Shown here piece after piece: positions 36,201 to 45,366 of a stretch of 64,000 bases of DNA. Origin of the DNA: Vitellaria paradoxa (lineage: Eukaryota; Streptophyta; Magnoliopsida; Ericales; Sapotaceae); contig CM034240.1 of the NCBI GenBank assembly GCA_019916065.1, positions 42,233,180-42,297,179 on the forward strand. The letters are read 5' to 3'. The notes beneath the pieces were generated by a model, which was not told the DNA's origin, did no database searches, and worked only from the letters and a program-made list of their open reading frames with translations. Made by a program: the position numbers and the translations under genes. Position 1 is the stretch's first letter, and the number at the start of each line of letters is the position of its first letter.

Positions 36201-37664
36201 TTATTAAATATATATATATTATTCAAGATTGAAATAGGCATTAAAGTTAAGAAAATGATAAATTTAAAATAATTAAATGTGTCTCCATATATTTTTTATT
36301 TTAAAATGTGAGTCCTTTTATTGGACGGAACTTTAAGAATCGTTTAAGTTGCCTAATACTTGAAATGGGTATTGAATTACATTTAAATTTACGTTTTTAA
36401 ATAACTTGCAGGAATATTTGGATAATTACCAAAAGAAATTCTCTGTTCACTCTTCTCTCATTGGAAAATAATAAAATTAAGGAAGTTATTTTTCTAACTT
36501 TTCCAAAAAATAAATTTATAACTTTTCCAAGTAACCCCGAGTTCGGGTGGTGGATGAACAAGCAAATCAAGCAGCGGTTAAAATTTCATGTCATTCACCT
36601 CAATCGATCCTCGATACCTGAACTATCGCAACTCGGGGGAATCGAGCTTGGAACCTCTCAGAAACCCCCTTCCCTAGCGGCGCACCGCCGCATGCGAGCA
36701 CCTGAAGCAAGCTGAGATCGAAATTCGCCACCTCCTCCGACTTCGCCAGCGCCACCACCACCGACGGCGACACCCCCATGTAACGCACCTTGTACTTCTC
36801 TAACATTGTCAACATCTCCCCGAAATCGGAACTCTCCGTCAGAACCACAGTCTCCCCCAGCGCAGCCGCCCTAAATAGCATGACTAATCCAAACACGCAA
36901 AACATTGGCCGCGTGAACAGCGACACCGGAACCGGCGCGTCGTCTTCGATTTTTCGTGTATGGTAGAATCCGGCGATCAGAGCGATGAGGTTCCGGTGAG
37001 TCAATTCCACTCCCTTGACTAGGCCGGTGGTACCAGAGGAATATAGTATGGCAGCTGTGTCTGATTGCTCGATTTGGACTGCGCGATTCGGACCATAGTT
37101 GCCTTCTGTACTAGTTTTCATCATAATTTGAAATTCCGGGGCGTCGATGACGACGGTGCCGACGGGGAGAGAGGGGAGTTTGTGAGCGATTGAGGAGGTA
37201 GCGTAGGCGATGACCGGTTTGCAGATCCAAATCATGTGAGTTATCTCCGAGTCAGTGGCGAGTGGACTCGCGGTGGAGATGACGACGCCGAGGGAGAGGA
37301 GAGAGAAGTATATAACTGGAAGTTGGATGGACGGTGAACAGATGATGAAGGCGACGTCATTTTTGGACAGCAAGGGGAATGATTTTTGGACGGAGAGAGA
37401 AAGTGCATTGGTTTGTCGGATGAAGTCGGAGTATGAGAGGCGGCGGTCGGTGGCGGAGTCGACTAGGAAAGCAGTAGTGTCCGGCGGGGAAGTGGCGGTG
37501 GACTGGTGAAGAAGAGAGAAAATGTAGGCGGTGATGGAGAGGGGTTGGGTGGGTGGAGGAAGAGGGACGGGCGGCCTGAGGCTTCGGAAGGTCTTGGTTC
37601 GCGAGCAGAAGCCATTTCGCCGGTCGACGGTGTCGTTTGGTGGGTTTGGTGGTATTTCCGCCAT
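24254..37664 (-). CDS. 4-coumarate:CoA ligase-like paralogue (copy B), diverged, no PTS1
   Basis: Six minus-strand exons: 37664-36618, 35152-34963, 32620-32475, 31996-31929, 28054-27952 and 24376-24254. They encode 558 residues. The four internal exons (190, 146, 68 and 103 nt) match copy A exactly in length and phase, and all junctions are usable, with a GC donor at the last intron (ACAGAG|GCAAGT). The P-loop [10 protein letters not shown] (209-218), TGD and Lys541 in SPAGKILRR are kept. Changed positions relative to copy A are His253 to Cys256 in [14 protein letters not shown] to [15 protein letters not shown] to DRFLYIVDR (Gly440 to Arg443) and VAPYKK to VSPSKR. A 4-nt insertion before the stop replaces SRL with a terminal glycine. 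No stop or frameshift interrupts the body, so it may be expressed, but activity is doubtful and location probably cytosolic. Introns total about 11.7 kb. Confidence 0.85.
24385..24974. mobile_element. Two tandem tRNA-derived SINEs sharing one target repeat
   Basis: SINE 1 (24417-24680) and SINE 2 (24697-24958) lie head to tail, separated and flanked by exact copies of the 16-mer AGATTTAATACAAGTA at 24401-24416, 24681-24696 and 24959-24974. A fourth, one-base-different copy lies at 24385-24400. SINE 2 has an RNA polymerase III A box (TGGTCGAGCGG) and a B box (GGTTCGACTCT); SINE 1 has GGTTCGACTCC. Bodies of about 263 bp end in ...CAGA or ...CACA just before the target copy, with no A or T tail. 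They sit just inside copy B intron 5, beside its last exon. Confidence 0.88.
24985..25160. mobile_element. 5'-truncated third SINE copy
   Basis: From CACCGCTTCGGCGGGCTTC to TTCATGTATCCGAAG the sequence follows the 3' two-thirds of the SINEs upstream (CTAACAGCTCCC, AGGACTTGCCTAG, GGGATAGTAGTTACGGAC). It lacks the A/B-box head. It is more diverged than the two tandem copies, so it is probably older. Confidence 0.75.
25161..27951 (-). other. Rest of copy B intron 5, AT-rich, one candidate TIR element
   Basis: No gene seen. There is a (TA)n run at about 25218-25237. A candidate element at about 26978-27332 has ends GGCTGCGTTTGGACATCC and CACCAAACCAACCCTAG. The 27420-27840 block is almost pure A/T with ATTAAAATTATTTATTTTAT-like words. 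Confidence 0.5.
28568..28705. mobile_element. TTTGGAGT-family short element in copy B intron 4
   Basis: Starts GTTTGGAGCGAAAAAAAGTGAG, carries the family word GAGTTCGTAATGCGTGCAGTG, and ends GTTTGCAAACCAAACGCAACC. It is the reverse complement of the 152-293 copy in layout. A second, more decayed copy follows at about 28780-28895 (GCTTGAAGTGATAAAAAG start). Confidence 0.6.
28901..30078. mobile_element. Harbinger/Tourist-like non-autonomous element
   Basis: 1178 bp with inverted ends GGGCCCGTTTAGCAA and, on the other strand, GGGCTCGTTTGGTAA, flanked by TTA on both sides (28898-28900 and 30079-30081). A 3-bp TTA duplication with such ends fits PIF/Harbinger (Tourist) elements. The body is extremely AT-rich with no transposase frame. 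A small CCGCCGCC-type island lies near 29160. It lies in intron 4 of copy B. Confidence 0.7.
30291..31296. mobile_element. Second AT-rich TIR element of the same group
   Basis: The left end TGCCTCGTTTGGTAATGTTT and the right end (reverse complement) GGACCGTTAACAATGCT resemble each other and the GGGCYCGTTTGG ends. The body repeats the TTAATTTAATTATT words of the 28901-30078 element. Ends are decayed and no target duplication is certain. Confidence 0.4.
31297..31928 (-). other. Remainder of copy B intron 4
   Basis: Unique-looking intron sequence with an A-run near 31440-31458 and poly-T runs. No gene or repeat family recognised. Confidence 0.5.
32888..33062. mobile_element. TTTGGAGT-family short element in copy B intron 2
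   Basis: Runs from GGGTTTGTTTGAAGTAAAAA to TTTTTACAAACCAAACGGG, with the shared word GAGTTCGTAATGCGTGCAGTG. It is in the same layout as the 28568-28705 copy and inverted relative to 152-293. Confidence 0.6.
33165..33535. repeat. Four-unit tandem repeat in copy B intron 2
   Basis: Units start at about 33165, 33275, 33384 and 33468. Each carries TTTTTTTAATG(G/A)ATC(T/C)A(A/G)AT(C/T)CAAGT and then a GATAAGCAC- or GATAAATAA-like stretch. Unit length shortens from about 110 to about 85 bp. Unit identity is moderate, so the array is old. Confidence 0.65.
34063..34195. mobile_element. TTTGGAGT-family element with perfect 18-bp TIRs
   Basis: 133 bp. The first 18 bases (TTTGGAGTGACAAAAAAT) and last 18 bases are perfect reverse complements. 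This is the best-preserved member of the short family scattered through the window and defines its ends. No frame is present. A host-gene duplication longer than 3 bp could not be fixed at its borders. Confidence 0.75.
34633..34897. mobile_element. Full-length tRNA-derived SINE in copy B intron 2
   Basis: 265 bp with A box TGGTCGAGTGG and B-box-like GGTTCGACTTT. The 3' part has GGGTAGCGGCTGCGGAC and ends ...GTACCAG. It is flanked by AAGTTACTCACAAGCA (34617-34632) and AAGTTACTCAAAAGCA (34898-34913), a 16-bp target duplication with one mismatch. It is the same family as the intron 5 pair and also lacks a homopolymer tail. Confidence 0.88.
34932..34949. repeat. (GT)9 microsatellite beside the copy B exon 2 donor
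   Basis: Nine GT units. On the coding strand this is a CA run starting about 13 nt into intron 2, directly after the donor GTGATG. Copy A has no such run at the same donor. Confidence 0.9.
35205..35905. mobile_element. Non-autonomous element in copy B intron 1, related to copy A's
   Basis: An inner segment at about 35240-35705 follows the same order as 21310-21780 in copy A: AAATCTTTGAAAATTT, then GTCATTCTCA(T/C)CA(C/T)GAACTCCCAA, then CCGTTCCAACGG-like and AATCCGTTT(A/G)GACGGATT palindromes, then ATTTTACTATTCAT. It is framed by GATAAAATTAGATAAA-type family ends. It lies in the same intron and on the same strand relative to the gene. Confidence 0.6.
35925..36115. repeat. Tandem duplication of about 104 bp in copy B intron 1
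   Basis: Two units starting at 35925 and 36029 share ATTAAA(C/T)TATTT(G/A)GGAGCTG, an A-run and TTAGAATTTAAGGATCAAAC(C/T)GAC. Similarity is high apart from A-run length. Confidence 0.75.
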
Positions 37665-37757
37665 TGAAGGTCAGGGAGAGGGGGAGGAGGGTTTTGTCCG
37701 AATAAATTTCCGTCTGATGGAAGTGTGGCAGCAAATTTGAATTTGCAAACTGACTGC

Positions 37758-37764
37758 ATTTATA
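37758..37764 (-). promoter_or_regulatory. TATA box of copy B
   Basis: The minus strand reads AGCTATAAATGCAG, a good plant TATA match about 95 nt upstream of the ATG at 37664. This leaves room for a 60-70 nt leader. It suggests copy B still has a core promoter. Confidence 0.55.
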
Positions 37765-39941
37765 GCTGAGGGAACGTGAGTTTGAATTAGCGCCTTACTT
37801 TCCACATATTTTTTTTTTAAGTAAGATATTTTAAATTAATGAGAAAAAATATTTTTCAAGAGGGACATCTCTAATATATAAAATAATAATTATGATCTAT
37901 TTACATTTATTGAAATCCTCCGTTTAATACATACAGCATTATCTTCAAAAATTCAGTTTGCATTATATTTAAAAGTACAGTTTACATTATTTTTCCGTAT
38001 GGATCTTACTCGGATTTTATACTTTATAATTTTTTGCCAAATGAAGTTTAGATAACTTTGTGAAGATTCTTACGTTCCTTTTTATTCATTCGTATGTGAG
38101 CTTCGTTTAAAATGATAAAAAATTATAAAAATTAATAAAAAATTTTAAAAAATTTTAAAAATTAATTATTTTTTATCTTACTATACGAATTGTGAACTCG
38201 TATCTTATTTTATTTTATCTCATTTTATTTTATTTTTTTTCATTCTAAATGCGCCTGTGATAAATTGCAGCCAACCAAGCTTACATATGCAAGTTCCACA
38301 TATTATGGAAGAATCAAAACATTAATCATAATCTTTTCATAAAATGCAATTCAGATAATATTTTTATGTTCAATAACATTTTATTCCGACTTTTCTAAAT
38401 ATAAATTCTAAATATTAATAATTATTTCTGTATTTTTTTACAATAATATAAATTTATATAATAATATATTATATTAATATAAATATAATAATAAAGTATA
38501 ATAATAAATTATGTTATTGTATATCATTTACCTTTACTCTAACTTTTTTGAGAATATTAATATCATTTATTTTTAGAATTTTTTATCAAACATTTAATTA
38601 ATCATTAAAGCGACTCGTGTCACTTAAAAATTACACTTCTTTTGTTTTTTTTTATTTTTATAGTGCCAAGCAACCTCATATATGATTATTAATATTCACG
38701 CTAACTAAATTATAATGCTTAATATTTAAATTATTAATATAGATAGTTTTAATTTTAGGAGCTGTTCGGCCACCAACCAAATATCAAAACTTATTAAAAG
38801 TTACAAAAAATTTATACTTTTTTTCAATTAAATTTTACCACATATCACCTTTCATCAAATTTTGGTACTTTTTTTGTACTTTTTTACCAATTTTTTTTCA
38901 ACCAAGCACCCCTTCCAAACAAATAATGTCAATTACCGTCATAAATGAGTAACATCTAACTATTAGAATTTTGAAATTACACATATCACATGTTCATGGG
39001 ATCGCATGTTGAGTGTTAGCTACCAAAAAATGATACCGCCACATGCAGGCTTCGACCGACCAATAAATAAAGCATGCTTTATTAATTCATTTTCGCAATG
39101 CATTTAGATTAGTAAAAACAGAATAAAATAAAGTAAGATAAGTTATGGGTTCGTAATTCATCTAATGAAATAAAAAGTGAATAAATTTTAAAATTTTTTA
39201 ATATTTTTGATCATTTTTAGAGTTTTTTATTACTCCAAACAAACTCTAAATAACATAAAAAATATTATTCATTAATTTTTTTTCTAAATCTCATGTCAAA
39301 ATATTATGACAACATAATATTTTTATAATTATAATATAAAATATACGATCACAATTCTTAAAAAAATTAAATTGTGTTTTATTAACTAAAGAAAAAAGAG
39401 TTGTAATAAATATAAAAAATGTTTCGGTTATACTAATATATCAATAAAAAAAAAAAACATATATTACTACTATAATAGTAATAGTAAATTATTTTTTATA
39501 AGAGACATATCATATGATATTTGGTAAGTTAATAATTCACATGCATTTAATAGTATAAATTTTTAGACAAATTTTATAGTGGTAATGCTGGTTAAAAAAT
39601 ATTTTGACCTATTAAGATAATTATTATCATTCTTATTTTTTATTAATCATGATCTTACATCACTATTAATATTTTACATTTTTAGAAATTTTTAGCAAAA
39701 AAAACTTAATAAAAAAATGTGAAAAATGGCACATTTGATTTTTTTTTTTTTTTTTTTTACTCGTGTAAAAATCATGGAAGGAGATTTTATCATTTAACAG
39801 TTTGCTAGATGTATATTACTATATATATTGAATGCATTATTCTCCTGATAATATGAAAGATTAAGTAAAAAGAAGATTTATTTTTACTTTAATAATAGTG
39901 ATTCATATGAAATTATAAAAATGATACAAACAAATATTATA
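37765..39941. other. Intergenic between copy B and the copia element
   Basis: AT-rich with two decayed TTTGGAGT-family elements at about 38107-38252 (TTTAAAATGATAAAAAAT to TTTTTCATTCTAAATGCG) and about 39104-39248 (inverted, ending TTATTACTCCAAACAAAC). No gene was recognised. Confidence 0.55.
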
Positions 39942-40597
39942 TGTTAGAATCAAATAAACAGTATTTTACGATTTGCAAATGCACTTTTCTTAAGGCAAAA
40001 TTCGCCCTTATATAGTGCGGCAAAGATTATATACAAATTTCTTTTTAAGATAAAATGAAACTCTTGATTACACTCTATACTTGTGAAATCTAAACAAAAA
40101 CTGTGTTCGTATTATAACAAAATTGTCAGTGAAAGGGATTTTGTTTTTCAAAATGATACGATGGAGAGTTGTATTTATAAGATACATAGCAGGCTATTGT
40201 ATCTCTTGAAAGATATAGTTGTATCTCTTAGAAAAGTTGTATTTGTTAGATAAAAGAGTTGAATATGTTGGATAAATACCAAACGGCTGTATGCGATGAA
40301 AAGTTGTTTCTTTTGGATAAATATAGAGCATACTTATTAAAATAATCATAATAAATAATAATTAAATAAATAAATATTATTATTATCACCTGATATCCAT
40401 TCCCAGATACACTCATTGTCTGAGTGAGTTATTCAGATATAATAAAGTCTTATCTGTGATATTCACAAGATATTTATCATTTGTAAACTATCATTCAAAT
40501 ATATATCTCTTTATATTCTAATAAAAGTTATATTCAGATAGAGCAATCTGTATCCTACAAATCTATATAGCAATCTATATCCCGCTATTTTCAAACA
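39942..40597 (-). repeat. 3' LTR of the copia element
   Basis: 656 bp, TG...CA on the plus strand. It shares with the other LTR the words CTTTTCTTAAGGCAAAATTC, TTTTGGATAAATAT and ATCATAATAAATAATAA. Confidence 0.88.
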
Positions 40598-41159
40598 ATT
40601 TGGAATCATAACAATTCTGAAAATCATATGCAGGGTATCTTGAGATTGAACCAGTACTTAGTGAAAATTTTATTACAACAAAGCAGAATATAATGGTAAG
40701 CAAGCTTTGAATCAAATATTCTAGTGATAAATTATTCAACATTTCACACATATGACTTAAATACAAAAAACTATTTTATATATTTTGACACTTTAAAGGC
40801 CATGTGTCCAAAATTTTTTCATAGATGTTTCAAGCCAATAGCCCTTTGGAATGACCAAATTCCACATCTATCTATTATATTATAACTGTTAAGTGAATTT
40901 TAAAATCACAACCTCCCTCTTTTAAACTACGAGTACCAATTTCGATGTTACTTTGGGATAGAATAAACAAATAAATATAGTGATTCAATCACTCTTCTTG
41001 TGATGTACTTTTACTTATTGAACTAAATACAAAATGCTATATTATGTCTTGAGTTGAGATTCATTGGTGATTTAATTTAATGGGCTCGAGACCTATCCCT
41101 CTTGATGGTTTGTTCACCAAGTCTTTTGTCAAATCTTTCGTTAAAGAATTAGTCATATT

Positions 41160-44100
41160 CTAGCTTGATCTTACAAATTTCACATAACTGTGCCTTAACC
41201 CAATATGTCTAGATTTTCCATTATACACTTGAATATAAGCTCTTGTTAATGTTGTTGCACTATCATAGTATATAGAAATAAGTGTTATAGGTTTTGGCCA
41301 TAAAAGTATTTCATATAGAAAATCTCTTAGCCATTCAGCTTCTTTACTTGCTGAAGCTAAAATAACAATTTTGAAGTCATGGTGGAATCCATTATGCAAG
41401 TTTGTTTATTGGAACCCCAAGAAATTGCACCTTCGCCAAGTATAAATATCCACCCAGTAGTTGATACATGATCATCTTTATAAGTAATCCAACTTGCATC
41501 AATATATCTTTCTAAAATTGACGGATAACCAACATAACTTATGCCATAATCCTTTGTTTTCTTTAGATACTTTAAAATTTTTCTTACACCATGTCAATGC
41601 ATGGCACTTGGATTACTTGTGTATCTATTCATTCTACCAACCGCATAAGCTATATCTGGCCTAGTACAAATCATTGTGTACATCAAGTATCTTATCACTT
41701 TTGCATACTCAATTTGTGATACAGGATTTCGAACATTCTTGACTAGATTCATGTTTGAATCAAAAGATATTGAGACAAGACTACAATTAGAATGATTGAA
41801 TTTATCGAGAACCTTCTTAATATAATGTGATTGAAAAACTGTAATACTTTCTTGATCCCTCAAAATCCTAATGCCAAGAATGATATCTGCCTCACCCATG
41901 TCTTTCATATCCAAACTATTTGATAATAAATCTTTAGTAGCTTCAACTTTTTCCAAATTAGTTCTAAAGATCAACATATCATTAACATATAAACAGATGA
42001 TAAAACATTTTCCTTATTTGAACTTGCTATAAACACACTTGTCAGATTCATTAATCTTAAAGCCATTAGCAAGTATAACCTAATCAAATTTCGAATGTCG
42101 TTGCTTAGGTGTTTATTTTAATCCATATAAGAACTTAACAAGTTTACACACCTTATGTCATTGACTAAGTACAATAAAACCTTCAGGTTGTTCCATATAC
42201 ACTTTTTCATCTAATTCACCATTTAAAAAGGCTATTTTAACATCCATTTGATAAATGACTATTTTATGAATTGAAGCAAGTGTAACAAGTATCCGTATTG
42301 TGGCAATTTTTGCCACTGGTGAATATGTATCAAGGTAATTGATACCTTGCTTTTGAGTAAAGCCTTTAGCCAACCTGGCTTTAAACTTTTCAATGGTTCC
42401 ATCCACTTTCATTTTCTTTTTAAAATCCACTTACAACCAATTGGTTTGAAACCAGGTAGAAGGTCAACTAATTTCCAGGTTTTATTTCCCATAATTGAAA
42501 CCATGTCATCATTTATGACTTCCTTCCAAAATGAAACATCTTGTGATTTTATTGCTTCTTGAAATGTTTGGGGATCCGCTTCTATATTAAAGCAATAAGA
42601 AAGCTAATTACTTATTGATTCTCTTGTTTCTTCAACTAAAAACATGAAGAAATCAGCATCATAAGTCTTTGATTTTCTTACTCTTTTGCTACTTCAAAGT
42701 TCAATGACTTCATCGTCGTTATCATTTTCAAGAACCTCTTTTCTTTTATTAGGAACTTATTCTGGAAATTTGTCATTTATTGTAATAATAGTTTTAAATA
42801 TATTTTCCTCAAAAATAGAATCTCTTGACTCAATTATAATATTGACTGAAATTAAGTTTTGGGTTCTATTATGTGCATATCCTAAGAAAATGCACTCAAC
42901 ACCCCTTTCACCCAATTTCTTTTGTTTTGGTTCGGGAACTTTGACAATTGCCTTACAGCTCCAAACTTTTAGATAGTTTAGATTAAGCTTTCTTTTATTC
43001 AAGAATTCATAAGGAGTAGTTTTGCCCCTTTTGTTAGGAACTCTATTTAAAATATGGCATGCTATAAGTAATGTTTCACCCCAAAATCCCTAGCATAAAC
43101 CAAAATTGGACAACATGGCATTAACCATTTCAGTCAACACACGATTCTTTCGTTTAGTAACACCATTTTGTTGTGGTGTGTAAGAAATCATCATTTCATG
43201 AATGATTCTAGTAGATTCAAAATATATAAAATCATAATATTCTTCCTTCTATCTAACCTTAAAACTTTAATAAAAGATTCACAATGCAATTCTACTTCAA
43301 CTTTATAAATTTTAAATTTATTCATAACTTCATCTTTATAACGTAATAAATAGACATAAGAAAATCTTGTGCAATCATCTATAAATATGACAAAGTATTT
43401 CTTTCCACCTAACGTTGGAGTAGAATGCATATCATGCACACCACTATAGATAAGATCGAGCATATTAAATGTTCTATCAACTTTAGGAAAAGGAATTCCA
43501 GTTATTTTTATTAACATATATATTGTACATTTTTCGTGTGATTTTTCAAAATATGGTATTAAGTTCATTTTAATCATATCACATATCCTTTTAAAATTTA
43601 CATGTCTTAGTTTATGATGTTAATGAAAATATGGTAATAGTAATATTATTGTCAACATTCAGTTTGAACATATCATCACAAAGATAACCCTTACTCACAA
43701 ATATACCATTTTTTGACAATATAAACTTATCAGCCTTAAAGACAAGTTTGAATCCAAACTTATTTAACAGACTACCTGAAACCAAATTCTTCTTAACTTT
43801 CTGGTACATAAATGCATTTGTATGAGTTAAAATTGTGCCAAAAGCAAACTTCAGTTCCATATCTCCAACTCCAAGAACAAAAAAAGTGGTTGAATTCCCC
43901 ATGAATAAAACAATACCATCATCAATAGGTTTCATGATTTTGAAGAAATTCTTGTTTTTGCAAACATGTCAAGTAGCACCGGAATCAACTTATTTGAGGT
44001 TCTATTGGACTGTCTTTCTTCAACCACATGCACATTTGAAACATGAGATTCTTTATTCTCATCCTGCATGTGAAATTCCTCTTCAACACAAATGGTTAGC

Positions 44101-44640
44101 AAGACTATCGAGAGCAATATCTTCCTTTTTATGTTAAGCTTCTCTTGAAATCTTTTCAAGAAGGGAGCAATTTATCAATAATAGAACTGACAAAATTGTT
44201 TCATCCATGTGCATTTTGTGTTGTGAAATATTATTTAACATTCTTTCAATCTCAGCAAATTGTTCTATACTGGACCTACCATCAACTGTTTTAAAATTAT
44301 TAAATTTTGAGACAATAAATTTCTAACTAGTTGCATCCTTTTGCATATACTTTATCTCCAATTTGTCCCAAATTTTTTTTTACAATAGAAATACTGTGGT
44401 AGACTCATACATTGCATTCAAGATATGTCCCTCTCCCATTTTTGTCTTTTCCTTGAATCAGATAGCGTTTTATTTTAAGTTGTAACAGGTTTTGGAGAGT
44501 TTAGAATATAAACCACTTATGGTGTCACCAATAAAAAGTGCACTAATTTCTACTGACATATGAAATTTTCTCCATTAAAACGTTCAAGTTTCATGAAATT
44601 AGAAGCAAAATCCTTTAAAGTTCCTCCATAGTTGCTTTCT
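41160..44640 (-). pseudogene. Broken gag-pol of the copia element
   Basis: Minus-strand fragments occur in order. Gag pieces are at about 44640-44000 (TLKDFASNFMKLERFNGENF; EEFHMQDENKESHVSNVHVV). Protease DSGAT is at about 43972-43989, with a stop right after it. Gag-pre-integrase is at 43935-43612 (KKNLVSGSLLNKFGFKLVF), integrase at 43577-43191 (YFVIFIDDCTRFSYVYLLR) and then 43002-42757 (NYLKVWSCKAIVKVPEPKQK). RT is at 42430-42158 (KARLAKGFTQKQGINYLDTY) with the catalytic box YVND instead of YVDD near 41990, followed by 41977-41594. RNase H is at 41399-41160 (NGKSRHIGLRH). The gag zinc knuckle seems deleted. Many stops and shifts; not functional. Confidence 0.9.
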
Positions 44641-44658
44641 TTAATTTTGCCTCAAGAT

Positions 44659-45361
44659 TGTTAGAATTAGATAAATAGTATTATAGGATTTCCTTCAAGT
44701 TCCACTTTTCTTAAGGCAAAATTCACCTTTGTGTAGTGCAACAAAAGTTACATGCGAATTTTCTTTTAGGATAAAATGAAACCATGCACTTTGCACTTGT
44801 GAAATCAAGACAAAAATAATATTCGTATTGTAATAGAATTGTCAGTCAAAAGGATTTTATTTTTATTTTTCGCAACAAAGAAAAAACCAATGTTGATTTA
44901 TTTGTTTTTCTAATTGATACAAATACAATGGAGAGTTGTATTCATCAGATAGATAGGTAAGTTAGAGAATTGTATACATAGCAAGTCGTTGCATCTGTTG
45001 GAAGATATAGTTGTATCTCTAAAAGAGTTTATTATATCGGTTGGAAGAGTTGTATTTATTGGGTAAGTACCAAACAATGGATAATCTTGTGTCTTTTGGA
45101 TAAATATGGAGCATGATTATTGAAATAATCATAATAAATAATAATGAATTAAATAATTATTATTATCACTTGATAACCATCACTTAGATGTACTAGAGTC
45201 TGAGTTATCCGGATACGCATAGAATGTATATTACAAAATATATATTCATGTGATATTTATCATTTGTGAGTTCTCATACATATTTCTTTATAACTCAATA
45301 CAACAATTTATATTCAGATATAATAATTTATATCCTACAAATTATTTGAAAATATTCAACA
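44659..45361 (-). repeat. 5' LTR of the copia element
   Basis: 703 bp, ending in CA at 45361 immediately before the TTATA duplication. It is longer than its partner mainly because of a segment around 44870-44920 (CGCAACAAAGAAAAAACC). Confidence 0.88.
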
Positions 45362-45366
45362 TTATA

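Larger units (their letters stand above)
39942..45361 (-). mobile_element. Degenerate Ty1/copia LTR retrotransposon
   Basis: A 5420-bp element flanked by a perfect 5-bp duplication TTATA (39937-39941 and 45362-45366). LTRs are at 39942-40597 (3' LTR in element sense) and 44659-45361 (5' LTR). Both run TG...CA on the plus strand, beginning TGTTAGAAT. Internal domains read on the minus strand in copia order: gag, protease, integrase, reverse transcriptase, RNase H. The LTRs differ by many substitutions and several indels, including about 35 bp missing from the left one, so the insertion is old. The usual initiator-tRNA primer site (TGGTATC...) is not seen next to the 5' LTR. Confidence 0.95.

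Noticed and set aside
24254..37664. Copy B as an outright pseudogene
   Set aside because: Frame, exon lengths, phases, splice signals and a TATA box are all intact. Only substitutions and the lost C-terminal tripeptide speak against function.
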